DNA of 64,000 nt from Verrucomicrobiales bacterium (GTDB lineage: Bacteria; Verrucomicrobiota; Verrucomicrobiia; Limisphaerales; UBA9464), in contig JAIYBC010000023.1 of NCBI GenBank assembly GCA_027488845.1, forward strand, positions 42,671-106,670, in the 5' to 3' direction. The notes below the pieces were generated by a model, which worked only from the letters and a program-made list of their open reading frames with translations, was not told the DNA's origin and made no database searches. How positions within the stretch are numbered: position 1 is the first letter of the stretch; each line of letters begins with the position of its first letter. Positions 37,215 through 45,901 of this stretch are shown here, one piece after another. The position numbers were made by a program, and so were the translations under genes.

Positions 37215-38417
37215 TCATGGCTCCACGCGGATCGGCAGTCCCACCCACGCCATGCGGCGGAGCAGGTCGGCGTTCCAGTTCGCGAGCCGGAAACAGCCAT
37301 GGCTCTCGGTGCGACCGACATCCTCCGGCTTCGGGGTGCCGTGGATGCCGTAACCCGGACGGTCCAATCCGATCCAAGCGGTTCCCACCGGATTGTTCGG
37401 TCCCGGCGGCAGGCGCAGCTTCCGCCCCAAAGACCGGGCCTCCGCGGACTCCGGGAATACGTCCGGATCGAAGGTGTAGTCCGGGTCGGCCACCGCCACG
37501 ACCACGTGGAGGTCGCCAACAGGTCGCTTGTCGACCTTGCGCGCGATGCTGCAGGGGAAGTGCGCCAGCAGGTTCCCGGAGGCGTCGAAGGCCCGGAGGT
37601 GACGCCCGGAGAGGCTCACACGTACCAACGTCGGACGCCGGGCCGACACCGGTTGCGGATTCGCGACCGTCAACACGTCCCCGGTCCTGGCCCTGTCCCA
37701 GTCGAAGTCCGGGTTCAGCCGCCGCACCAACGCCGGATGCGACTGGGTGCGCTCGGCGACGAGTTCCAACAGGGTCTCATGGTCCAAGGCGGACACCTGC
37801 GACTTCCCCAGCCAGGTGGACGGGATCGGCGCCAACCGGGCCAGGTCTTCGGCGGTGACCGTGACCGTCGTCCATGGGCGCGCCGTCAGCCGCAGCGCCT
37901 CCCGTGTCGGACGGTCCATCCATCCGGTCTGCTCCAGGCCGTGCTGCATCTGGAATGCCCGCAGGGCTGCGGCCGACTGCGCGCCGCCATTGCCGTCGAT
38001 CGGCCCCGCCGAAATGCCGAGGCCGGCGAGGACGATCTGGGCCTCGAGCAGGTTGGTCACCCCGCGCGGTTCGAAGGGTTCGGCCGGGTCCACCGCGGCA
38101 ATCCGCTGCAGTCGGTTGGTGGCCACCCGAATCGGCGAAGACGTCTTCGTCTCCTTGGCGACCATGGGGTCCGTCTGGGGTCCGGTTGGAAGTGGTGCAC
38201 CACCCGAGGCCGTCGTCCGGTTTGGCATCGCCTGGGTGCGGCTTCCGTTGGGCGCGCCACCGGATCCGGCGACACCGAGCCGCCCACGCGCCCACCACAG
38301 TCCCGTCAATCCCACCAATCCGGCCAAGAGGACCAGAACCAGGAATGTCCGGATCCAGGGGAACCCCCGTTTGCGGCCCCGGACGGGCCCCTTCTTCTTG
38401 GCGGTGGGGCGCGGCAC
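37215..38417 (-). CDS. L,D-transpeptidase (YkuD) with peptidoglycan-binding domain
   Basis: The 400-residue protein has a basic N-terminus and one membrane anchor (FLVLVLLAGLVGLTGLWWA). A peptidoglycan-binding domain (ITAQ-like repeat AQIVLAGLGISAGPIDGNGG, about 135-195) precedes a LysM-like TVANPQPV segment and the catalytic YkuD domain, with YGIHGTPKPEDVG and catalytic Cys375 in SHGCFRL. Such enzymes make 3-3 peptidoglycan cross-links or attach lipoproteins. It ends a run of genes on the minus strand that starts with a holin-like gene 6 bases upstream. Confidence 0.92.
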   Translation of the reverse strand: MPRPTAKKKGPVRGRKRGFPWIRTFLVLVLLAGLVGLTGLWWARGRLGVAGSGGAPNGSRTQAMPNRTTASGGAPLPTGPQTDPMVAKETKTSSPIRVATNRLQRIAAVDPAEPFEPRGVTNLLEAQIVLAGLGISAGPIDGNGGAQSAAALRAFQMQHGLEQTGWMDRPTREALRLTARPWTTVTVTAEDLARLAPIPSTWLGKSQVSALDHETLLELVAERTQSHPALVRRLNPDFDWDRARTGDVLTVANPQPVSARRPTLVRVSLSGRHLRAFDASGNLLAHFPCSIARKVDKRPVGDLHVVVAVADPDYTFDPDVFPESAEARSLGRKLRLPPGPNNPVGTAWIGLDRPGYGIHGTPKPEDVGRTESHGCFRLANWNADLLRRMAWVGLPIRVEP

Positions 38418-38423
38418 GGCGGA

Positions 38424-38873
38424 TCAGACGTCGATGATCGGGCCGCCGCCGTCGTTCGGGGTCGTGGATCCGCGGTTGCGGCGACGGGACGGGCCGCGGC
38501 TGACCTTGACCGCGGGGCCGGACCCAAGGAAGGCGTTCACGATCAGGGAAACGAGGCTCACCACCATCCCGCCGAGGAAGGCGGAACCGAATCCGTCGAC
38601 CGTGAAGCCGGGCTGGAGCACGCCGCCGACGAGCAGCAGGAGCAGTGCGTTGATCACGAGGACGAAGAGTCCCAGCGACCAGAGCAGCAGCGGCAGCGAG
38701 ACCATCAGCAGCAACGGGCGGACGAACGCGTTCAGGAACCCCAGCAGGGCGGAGGCCGCGAGCAGGGATCCGAGGGTCCGATGGTGGATCCCGTCGAGAA
38801 GCCAGTCTGCGACCAGCACGGCCACCGTGGTCACGGCCCATCGCTGGAGGAACCGGGTGATCACCTCAGGCAT
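38424..38873 (-). CDS. Four-helix phage-holin-superfamily-IV-like membrane protein
   Basis: The 149-residue protein has four hydrophobic segments with the pattern AVTTVAVLVADWLLDGI, GFLNAFVRPLLLMVSLPL and LGLFVLVINALLLLLVG that characterises the YvlD/phage-holin-4 superfamily. The C-terminus is basic and low in complexity (SRGPSRRRNRGSTTP). No phage genes are nearby, so it is a cellular protein of unknown role. Confidence 0.85.
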   Translation of the reverse strand: MPEVITRFLQRWAVTTVAVLVADWLLDGIHHRTLGSLLAASALLGFLNAFVRPLLLMVSLPLLLWSLGLFVLVINALLLLLVGGVLQPGFTVDGFGSAFLGGMVVSLVSLIVNAFLGSGPAVKVSRGPSRRRNRGSTTPNDGGGPIIDV

Positions 38874-38903
38874 GCAGGCAGGATACCCGGCCTCCGCGGG
38901 GAG

Positions 38904-40364
38904 TCAGTTTCGATTCTCGCCTGGCGATTCCACGGCGGATCCAGCGCCCGAGCCGAGGCACTCGACGAGTCGGCGGTGTCCGTGTCCGTGCCGTGGGTCC
39001 GGAACCAGGTCCAGAAGGAGCGTCCGAGCCGGCCGTGAACCTTCGATGGAAAGCAGGCCGCACAACGCCTCGCGATCGGGGACTTCGTCGGCGATCCCGG
39101 ACTCCATGGCGGAACGGAGCCTGCCGATGGCGACCTCCACGCGACCGTCCCGGGCCTCCGCGAGGCCCTCCAGCAGCTCGGACAGGCCTGCCACCAGGGT
39201 CGAGGTGAAGTCCGGATGCCGCAGTCCCAATGCGAGATGGCGGAGATCCGTCCAACGGCCCAGCCGGACCAGGGCCCGTGCCCGGCTGATGGCGACCGCT
39301 CCCGATGGATCCGGTGCAGGACCGAGGGATTCGAGACAACGGAGCGCGTCCTCGACTTGGCCGAGGCTCTCCAGGCCTTCCGCCACCGACAGCATGTCGG
39401 CGAGCGTGACCGGTGGACGGTGGAAGCGTCGGGCATCCTCCCGGGCTTCCCGGAGACGTCCCGCCTCCGCGGCGAGGCGCCATCCCTCGGCGTGTTGACC
39501 CGGGGAATCCAGGCGCAGGGCTTGGAGCTGTCCGAGGACCGCCCGATGTCGGTCCGGGTCACGGCGGATCCGGTGGACCTTCAGGAGGAGCGAGAGCGCG
39601 AAGCCGGCGCGGTCGGGAACGGGATGCAGACCGGCCGCCTCGAGTTGCCCCAAGGCCTCGACACCCGGCCCTTCGGCGTCCCAGGCGGCAATCGCTGCGA
39701 GGTCGACCAGGGCGAGCTCGGAACCCGGGTCGGCGGGACCCAGTCGCCTCCGGAGATCCTGGAAGCGGACATCCCCGAGCCTCAGCAGCGCGAGGCACCC
39801 CGCCTCGAGTTCGGCTGGGCCCGGGGCGGCTGTTTGCCGCACCAGCCGGAGCACCAAGGCATCCGCCTCGAGCATGCGGAACGCTCGCAGGACGAGGGTC
39901 CTGTCGGCGCGATCGCCACCGGGAATCCGGATCAGGCGGAAGCAGTGTTGGAGCAGACCCGCGGACTCCGCGGGAGAAGCCGGCGGACGCAGCAGCCGAT
40001 TGGAGATGGCGCCACGGAGGTTCATGGGATCCGCAGGTGCGTAGGCGAGGGCGGATCGCCACAGGATGGCGGCCCCGAGCGGGTCGCCGGCGGCCTCGAG
40101 ACGGGCGGCCCGATCCCGGAGGAGACGGGACTCGAAGCGGTGCAGCAGGCTGGGGCGGGGGAAGGCCAACCCATCAGGCCCGGTCTCGGCACCCCAGGAC
40201 GGGATCGTCAGGCCGAGCAGGACCGCGAACAGCACCGTGGCCGCAGCGGACCAGCGGAAACGGGGTTCCACCCACAGTTGGCGCAACAGCGGCCAATCCT
40301 CCAGCAGTCGGACCGGAGCTCCGATCGCCTCGGGTGGGATGTGGACGAACCGGAAACGGCGCAT
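38904..40364 (-). CDS. Membrane-anchored helical-repeat (TPR-like) protein
   Basis: The 486-residue protein has one membrane segment near the N-terminus (AAATVLFAVLLGLTIPSWG) followed by a long Ala/Leu/Arg-rich region with helix-pair spacing (ARLEAAGDPLGAAILWRSAL, EGLESLGQVEDALRCLESLG) suggestive of TPR repeats. I start at ATG 40364; the frame stays open further upstream only because it reads through the tRNA-Val gene. The family is not recognised. Confidence 0.8.
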   Translation of the reverse strand: MRRFRFVHIPPEAIGAPVRLLEDWPLLRQLWVEPRFRWSAAATVLFAVLLGLTIPSWGAETGPDGLAFPRPSLLHRFESRLLRDRAARLEAAGDPLGAAILWRSALAYAPADPMNLRGAISNRLLRPPASPAESAGLLQHCFRLIRIPGGDRADRTLVLRAFRMLEADALVLRLVRQTAAPGPAELEAGCLALLRLGDVRFQDLRRRLGPADPGSELALVDLAAIAAWDAEGPGVEALGQLEAAGLHPVPDRAGFALSLLLKVHRIRRDPDRHRAVLGQLQALRLDSPGQHAEGWRLAAEAGRLREAREDARRFHRPPVTLADMLSVAEGLESLGQVEDALRCLESLGPAPDPSGAVAISRARALVRLGRWTDLRHLALGLRHPDFTSTLVAGLSELLEGLAEARDGRVEVAIGRLRSAMESGIADEVPDREALCGLLSIEGSRPARTLLLDLVPDPRHGHGHRRLVECLGSGAGSAVESPGENRN

Positions 40365-40474
40365 CCGCCGCCATTCGCACCAGGGATCGTCGACGGGAAA
40401 CGGGCAAGTGAAGCGCGGCGGGAAAACGGAAGAACCGCTCTGTCGGGACGGCGTCGGGAAGAACGAAACGAAGA

Positions 40475-40549
<75 letters not shown>

Positions 40550-40655
40550 GTGCCGAAAGGCGGCCGGGACGTTAGGAGGCCCACGGAATCCCGCAAGGCT
40601 TTTGTTCCGAGAGTTTGCTTTTTCCGGAACCGCTCCCTGCCTAACCTGCCAATCC

Positions 40656-41393
40656 ATGAGCGCCTATTCCACCCGGTACTACGAGGGCCTGAAGGAGGAT
40701 TCGTCCGCCTCGGCGCGCGAGGTGGTGCCCCTGGTCCTCGGTCTCTTTCCCGCGAAGTCGGTCGTCGACGTCGGCTGCGGTTCCGGCACCTGGACCCGCG
40801 CCTACGCGGATGCCGGCATGGATGCGCTGGGGATCGACGGCGACATCGTGCAGGTCGACCAGCTGCTGATCCCCCGGGACCGGTTCCTCCGTCGCAACCT
40901 GATGGAGCCGCTCCGGCTCGACCGCACGTTCGACCTGGTCAACTGCCTCGAGGTGGCGGAACACCTCGACCCTTCCCGCGCGGATTCCTTCGTCGAGGAC
41001 CTGTGCCGTCTGGGCGATGTGGTGGTCTTCAGCGCCGCGATCCCGGGGCAGGGCGGCACCCACCATGTGAACGAGCAGTTCCAGAGCTATTGGCAGGAGC
41101 GGTTCCGTCGGAACGGATTCCGGGCGCTGGACTGCCTGCGCCACCGGATCTGGGGCAACGAACGGGTCGCCTGGTGGTACGTGCAGAACCTGTTCGTCTT
41201 CGTCCGCGAATCCCGTCTCGGGGCGTTCCCGGCGGCCGTGGCCGCGGACCGGCCCTGGCCTGCCGACCTGGTCCACCCAAGGGCCTATGTCACCGCCACG
41301 GTGCCGTCCCAGATGTCGCCCCGGATGCTGAAGGAAGTCCTGCGGGCGATGCCGCATTTCCCGGCGAAGATCCTCCGCCACTTCGGCCGCTGA
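40656..41393 (+). CDS. Class I SAM-dependent methyltransferase
   Basis: The 245-residue protein has motif I SVVDVGCGSGTWTRAYADAG near residue 31, motif II GIDGD and DLVNCLEVAEHLDPSRAD near 95. It lacks the extra domains of named families. I use ATG 40656 (MSAYSTRYYEGL). It stands alone between tRNA-Val and the chemosensory genes. The methyl acceptor is unknown; similar proteins often act in cell-surface or small-molecule pathways. Confidence 0.85.
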   Translation: MSAYSTRYYEGLKEDSSASAREVVPLVLGLFPAKSVVDVGCGSGTWTRAYADAGMDALGIDGDIVQVDQLLIPRDRFLRRNLMEPLRLDRTFDLVNCLEVAEHLDPSRADSFVEDLCRLGDVVVFSAAIPGQGGTHHVNEQFQSYWQERFRRNGFRALDCLRHRIWGNERVAWWYVQNLFVFVRESRLGAFPAAVAADRPWPADLVHPRAYVTATVPSQMSPRMLKEVLRAMPHFPAKILRHFGR

Positions 41394-41429
41394 CCCGGCG
41401 GCTTCCGCCGTTGGCGCGGCTTCTGTCGT

Positions 41430-41780
41430 TCAGGTCGTCGAAGCCACCTTCGCCCCTTCCTCGCGAAGGACCAGCTCCACCTGCTTGTCGAGGCGCGTGA
41501 AGACGAAGGTGCGGTGGACTGTCCGGCTCGACACGACCGCACGCACGGCGGCGCCGCGGTTCTTGGCGGCCTTGATCAGCGCGACGAGGAAGTTGAGCCC
41601 AGCGGAATCCACCATCCGCGCATCGGTCAGGACGAGTTCCATGACGTTCCAGCTTCCGGTGTGGACGGCCGTCGACTCCAGCAGCCGCAGTGATTCCGCG
41701 CGGAGCGGCGAGATGGTGGTGGAAAGGATGTCGCCCTCGAGCTGGAGCGTCAGGGTCGTGGCGGTCAGTTGGTGTTTCAT
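41430..41780 (-). CDS. STAS-domain anti-sigma-factor antagonist
   Basis: The 116-residue STAS protein has the phosphorylatable serine in ARMVDSAGLNFLVALIKAA (near residue 59), the anti-anti-sigma motif. It overlaps the upstream receiver-phosphatase-kinase gene by four bases (ATGA). This pairing is the HsbA/HsbR or SpoIIAA/SpoIIE type: the upstream protein probably phosphorylates and dephosphorylates this serine. Confidence 0.9.
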   Translation of the reverse strand: MKHQLTATTLTLQLEGDILSTTISPLRAESLRLLESTAVHTGSWNVMELVLTDARMVDSAGLNFLVALIKAAKNRGAAVRAVVSSRTVHRTFVFTRLDKQVELVLREEGAKVASTT

Positions 41781-43372
41781 GGGGACGCAGGCAATGCTTC
41801 GGGTTCGAAATCCATGGTGATCCAGGCGCCGTTGCGGTCGACCTGGATCGAGGTGGGGAAGTTGTGCAGGAAGGCCAGTCCGCGGTGGCGGTCGTCGAGG
41901 TTCTCGGCCGCCGCCGTGTTGTGCCCCTTCCAGTCGAAGTCATGTCCTCCGCCGGGATCCTGGATCACCACGCGGATGGCGGTGGATCCGGTGCGCTTCC
42001 GGACCTGGAGGCGGGCGCGCAGTGCGGGATCCTTCCGGCATCCGTGGGTCAACGCGTTCAGCACCGCCTCCCGCAGGCACAGGATGATCTCGTACATCCG
42101 GTCGTCGGGGAGGTCCGGGACCCCCATCCGCAGGCTCCATTCCCATTGGCCCTGGAGGGCGTCGATGTCGTTCGCCTGGCCTCCGTGGTAGGAGGTGGCG
42201 ACGACCGGCTTCCACGTCGGCGCGGCGGGGCCGCCCTCGGCCAGCGGGAACCAGACGAGCATGATGTCGTCGGGCGCCTCGGCGAGGACCTCCGGACGTC
42301 CGCCGTCGCCGGATTCATGGGACTGGAGCACCCCCGCCAGCGCCCACGGATCGACGCCGAGCTTGGCGGCGTGTTCCTCCAGGCCATCGGTCCAGAAGGC
42401 GAGCCAGCCGCCCCCGGACAACCGTACCGAGGAGGCGTCTCCGCCGGCGAGGTCGTCGAACCAGCCGAGGGGTGAGCCGCCGCCGGCGTGGACCACGGCG
42501 ACCTCGCCGTCGTCGGTGATGTGGTGGACCGCGGGGGCGCCGTGGTTGTGGACGAGGGCGCGGTCACCGGCCCGGTCGATCTCCACCGCGGCGACCGAGA
42601 GGGAGGTCGGCACGTCGGTCCCGTCCTCGTTCCATTCCTTCACGAGGTAGTCGTTGAAGCTCGAGAGCACGCGGGCCGCGGCGGTCCTGGATTCCAGGAG
42701 TCCCCGGGCCAGTCCCTGGAAGTAGGCGGAGACGAAGGCGGCGCGGATGTCGTGGCCGGAGACGTCGGCCGCGATCAGCAGGGCGCCCCGGTCGGCGAGC
42801 GGGAAGACCACCGCGAAGTCCCCGCCGGCGTCGTGCTGGGGAAAGTGGCGGAGGTCGAGTCCCGGGATCCCGGAGCGGTGGACCCGCCCGAGCATCCGGT
42901 GGTGGGCGCGGCTGACGTCACGGACGTCGGCCACGCTCTTGGTGGCCTCCCGTCGGCGCTCGGTGAGGGCGGATCCCTCGTTGACCGCGCGGAGCAGCTC
43001 GGCGAGGCGGACGGGCTTGTCGAGGAAGTTGGACGCCCCGGCCCGGAGGCTCTCGGCGATGATCTGCCGTTCCCCCGCGGCCGTGATCATGATCGAGGCC
43101 AGCTCCGGATCCTGTTCCTTCAGCCACGTCAACAGCTCCAGCCCGGTCTCACCCGGCATGTTGAAGTCGGTGATGACGCAGTCGAAGTGGCCCGCACCCC
43201 GGCTGCCGACCAGGTTCCGCGCCTCCGGGACGTTCGCCGCCAGGGCCACCTCGTAGCCGTTCGCCCGCAGGTAGCCCTCGATCAGGTGGCGCATCACCGG
43301 ATCGTCGTCGACGCCGAGCACTCGGCGCCTGCGCGGGCCTCCCGCCGGATTCTCCCTGGGGCTGATGGTCAT
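41777..43372 (-). CDS. Receiver-PP2C(SpoIIE)-HATPase fusion regulator, HsbR-like
   Basis: The 531-residue protein has three domains. A receiver (about 15-135) has VLGVDDDP, phosphoacceptor Asp69 in VITDFNMPGETG and LDKPVRL. A PP2C/SpoIIE phosphatase (about 190-390) has GGDFAVVFPLADRG, LIAADVSGHDIRAAFVSA and FWTDGLEE. An anti-sigma-type HATPase (about 410-531) has the N-box LREAVLNALTHG and DPGGGHDF. The same order is found in HsbR of Pseudomonas, which both phosphorylates and dephosphorylates the STAS protein HsbA. I use ATG 43372. It is divergent from the chemotaxis operon across a 125-base gap. Confidence 0.9.
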   Translation of the reverse strand: MTISPRENPAGGPRRRRVLGVDDDPVMRHLIEGYLRANGYEVALAANVPEARNLVGSRGAGHFDCVITDFNMPGETGLELLTWLKEQDPELASIMITAAGERQIIAESLRAGASNFLDKPVRLAELLRAVNEGSALTERRREATKSVADVRDVSRAHHRMLGRVHRSGIPGLDLRHFPQHDAGGDFAVVFPLADRGALLIAADVSGHDIRAAFVSAYFQGLARGLLESRTAAARVLSSFNDYLVKEWNEDGTDVPTSLSVAAVEIDRAGDRALVHNHGAPAVHHITDDGEVAVVHAGGGSPLGWFDDLAGGDASSVRLSGGGWLAFWTDGLEEHAAKLGVDPWALAGVLQSHESGDGGRPEVLAEAPDDIMLVWFPLAEGGPAAPTWKPVVATSYHGGQANDIDALQGQWEWSLRMGVPDLPDDRMYEIILCLREAVLNALTHGCRKDPALRARLQVRKRTGSTAIRVVIQDPGGGHDFDWKGHNTAAAENLDDRHRGLAFLHNFPTSIQVDRNGAWITMDFEPEALPASP

Positions 43373-43497
43373 TGGTGGTTGGTGCGGAAGTCTGTTCCCG
43401 GACCGGTCCATCCTCACAACGGCAAACACGCGTTCCCACTTAAGGGGAGTCGTCCTGCGACCGATAGGCCTCCTGCGGGGATTTCTCCACCGACTCC

Positions 43498-45492
43498 ATG
43501 GTCCGACCACTCCAGGTTCTCTCCAACCGTCTCGGCACCGGCGCCGCGCGGCTTCTCAGGAAGGTGCGGGGCCTTTCGTTGATCCCGTATGGCCGCGGCG
43601 CTCCCGCTTCCCTTGCGACGGAGCCGGAGCGGATCGCGCTCAAGCAGAGGGCCAAGGACCTGGAGCGGATGACGGCCGAGCTGGAGAAGCGGTTCATGGC
43701 GACCGGTTCCTCGCTCGAACGCCATGCCGAACAGGCCCAGGAGATCGTGCAGCGGAGCGAACGCCTGCTGGAGCTGGTCACCGGCAAGGCCGGGGGCGAA
43801 CAGCTGATCCGGACAGGCATGGAAACCCTCGGCCAAGGGCTCGACTTCATCGAGCGCTGCCACGTGCGCACCCTCGACCTGGTGGGACGGTTGCGGGTCT
43901 ACCAGGAGCAGCTGGAGTCGATGCGGCGCCACGAGGAGCTCCTCGGCGGGGCCCTCTCCCCGCTCAAGTACGTCCAGACGCTCTTCCGCATCGAGTCCGC
44001 CTCGCTGCCGACCGACGTCCAATCGACGTTCCTCGGACTCACCCGGGACATCGAGGACCTGTTCGGGCGGTTCGGCCAGGCGTTCGGCGAGCAGTACCAG
44101 GACCTGGGACGATCCAGGGACAGCATCGTCGGCCTCATCGACCGCATCGAACGCCATGCCGTGAGGCAACAGGCCGCCGCCGTCGAGAAGCGCAACCAGA
44201 TGCGGCAGACCCTCGGCGACCTCATGGCCGAGGTCAGCGACAGCATGAAGCGCGATGTCTCGCTGGTCTCCGTCAGCCGCAACATCAACTCCGGCGTCGC
44301 GGAGGTCCTGGTGGCCCTGCAATGCCAGGACATCGTACGCCAGAAGCTCGAGCATGTACGGTCCGCCTGCGGGCAGATCGCCGACGCGGAAGGCGGCCCG
44401 GGTGGGCTTCCCGCGGTCGTCCACCGGCAGTTCGCACGCGAGACCGCACGCATCCAGATCGAGCAGATCGACGCCGTGTTGAGGGACCTCCGCCTCGCCG
44501 AGGAACAGGGGCGCAAGGGCATCCACCGCATCATCGAACTGGCGCAGGAACTCGACGCCGAGTCCATGAGCCTCTCCGAGTTCAAGAGCGTCACCTCGTC
44601 TGAGGACGGCATGGTCCAGATCCTCCTCACCTCGCTGGAGGAGGTCCGGGCGATGTTGACGACCATCGTTGCGGTCCAGGACGAGACCCACCGCACGCTC
44701 CAGCCGCTTGGGGGCATGGCCTCCAACGTGACCGGCGTGATGCGACAGCTGTCCGGCCACATCAAGCTCATCGCCCTCAACGCCCAGATCCAGGCCGCAC
44801 AGGTCGGGCAGGGGACCGGACTCGAGGTGCTCTCGGAGAACACCACCCGCATCTCCGACGAGATCTACCGTCTCAACGAACACGCCTCGGACGACCTCGA
44901 CCGCCTGATCGCGGGCCTGGCCGGAGCCATTGCCGAGTCGGCCGCCCTCCATGCGGAGGCCGTGGACGCGCAGGGGGCGCTCGACCGCATGGGACGTGAC
45001 CTCGAGGTGCGCCTCCATGTCTACCGGGACGCCACCCTGGATTCCTTCATGGCCGTCGGCCAGTCGAACGCCGTCTTCACCGCGGAGGCCACCGCGACCG
45101 AGATGTCGTTGAGGTTCGTCGAGCCGTCGCTCCCGGTCCTCGAGGCCCTGCGCGGGGCGCTCACCCGGATTGCGGACCAGCCGGGCGAGGAGATCCACGA
45201 TCCCGAGGCGCGGGAAGCCCTGGAGGGCCGGCTCCGTGTCCTGCAGCGGAACTACACCATGCAGTCGGAACGCAACACCCACGCGGCCGCGGCCGCGGCC
45301 GTGGACGACGGTTTGTCCCTCCGGCCCGCAACCCCGGCGGGATCCGGTGCCCCGGAGCCGGTCGGTGGTGGCGTGGAGTTTTTCGACTCCACGGCGGTCC
45401 CCATGGCCGCACCGGCCACGGAGGACGCCCCGTCCGGGCGGAAGGCGGAGCCCAACGACCGTGGGATCGGTGCCAACGTCGAGCTTTTCTAA
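43498..45492 (+). CDS. Soluble MCP-like coiled-coil chemosensory protein
   Basis: The 664-residue protein has no signal peptide or membrane segment. It is mostly helical. A stretch near residue 420-450, SGHIKLIALNAQIQAAQVGQGTGLEVLSENTTRISDEI, resembles the MCP signalling hairpin but is diverged (NAQIQAAQ for NAAIEAAR). VLVALQCQDIVRQKLEHV near 275 resembles a motif of other chemotaxis-associated helical proteins. The C-terminus is disordered and Pro/Ala-rich, ending GIGANVELF. It begins the plus-strand operon, with cheY 12 bases downstream. It may be a cytosolic receptor or a CheZ-like modulator; undecided. Confidence 0.75.
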   Translation: MVRPLQVLSNRLGTGAARLLRKVRGLSLIPYGRGAPASLATEPERIALKQRAKDLERMTAELEKRFMATGSSLERHAEQAQEIVQRSERLLELVTGKAGGEQLIRTGMETLGQGLDFIERCHVRTLDLVGRLRVYQEQLESMRRHEELLGGALSPLKYVQTLFRIESASLPTDVQSTFLGLTRDIEDLFGRFGQAFGEQYQDLGRSRDSIVGLIDRIERHAVRQQAAAVEKRNQMRQTLGDLMAEVSDSMKRDVSLVSVSRNINSGVAEVLVALQCQDIVRQKLEHVRSACGQIADAEGGPGGLPAVVHRQFARETARIQIEQIDAVLRDLRLAEEQGRKGIHRIIELAQELDAESMSLSEFKSVTSSEDGMVQILLTSLEEVRAMLTTIVAVQDETHRTLQPLGGMASNVTGVMRQLSGHIKLIALNAQIQAAQVGQGTGLEVLSENTTRISDEIYRLNEHASDDLDRLIAGLAGAIAESAALHAEAVDAQGALDRMGRDLEVRLHVYRDATLDSFMAVGQSNAVFTAEATATEMSLRFVEPSLPVLEALRGALTRIADQPGEEIHDPEAREALEGRLRVLQRNYTMQSERNTHAAAAAAVDDGLSLRPATPAGSGAPEPVGGGVEFFDSTAVPMAAPATEDAPSGRKAEPNDRGIGANVELF

Positions 45493-45504
45493 CCCGAACC
45501 AGAC

Positions 45505-45873
45505 ATGCCCAAGACCATCATGACCGTCGATGACGCCCTCACCATGAGGAAGGTCATCTCATTCACCCTCAAGGGTGCCGGCTTCGACGTGATCGAGGCA
45601 CAGGACGGGGTCGCCGCCCTCGGAGTCCTGAAGGGGCGCGCCGTCGACGCCATCATCTCCGACGTCAACATGCCCAACATGGACGGCCTCGAGCTGACCC
45701 GTCAGCTGAGGCAGCTCCCGGCGTTCGCGCGGACGCCCATCATCCTCCTCACCACGGAGTCGGACCCCGAGATCAAGAACCGCGGCCGTGCCGCCGGCGC
45801 CACCGGCTGGATCGTGAAGCCGTTCCAGCCCGAGCAGCTCCTCGCCGTGATGTCCCGGGTCCTCCCCGCCTGA
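45505..45873 (+). CDS. cheY: CheY-like response regulator
   Basis: The 122-residue single receiver has acidic residues Asp9/Asp10, phosphoacceptor Asp53 in IISDVNMPNMDG, the Thr in ILLTTESD and Lys in WIVKPFQPEQ. No output domain follows, so it is a diffusible CheY-type regulator. It lies between the MCP-like gene and cheA and would be phosphorylated by CheA. Confidence 0.95.
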   Translation: MPKTIMTVDDALTMRKVISFTLKGAGFDVIEAQDGVAALGVLKGRAVDAIISDVNMPNMDGLELTRQLRQLPAFARTPIILLTTESDPEIKNRGRAAGATGWIVKPFQPEQLLAVMSRVLPA

Positions 45874-45901
45874 ACCGCTCCCTGTCCCTTCCCGCATCCC
45901 C

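Noticed and set aside
38424..38873. Prophage holin
   Set aside because: Holin-superfamily-IV proteins are cellular and widespread, and no phage gene is nearby.
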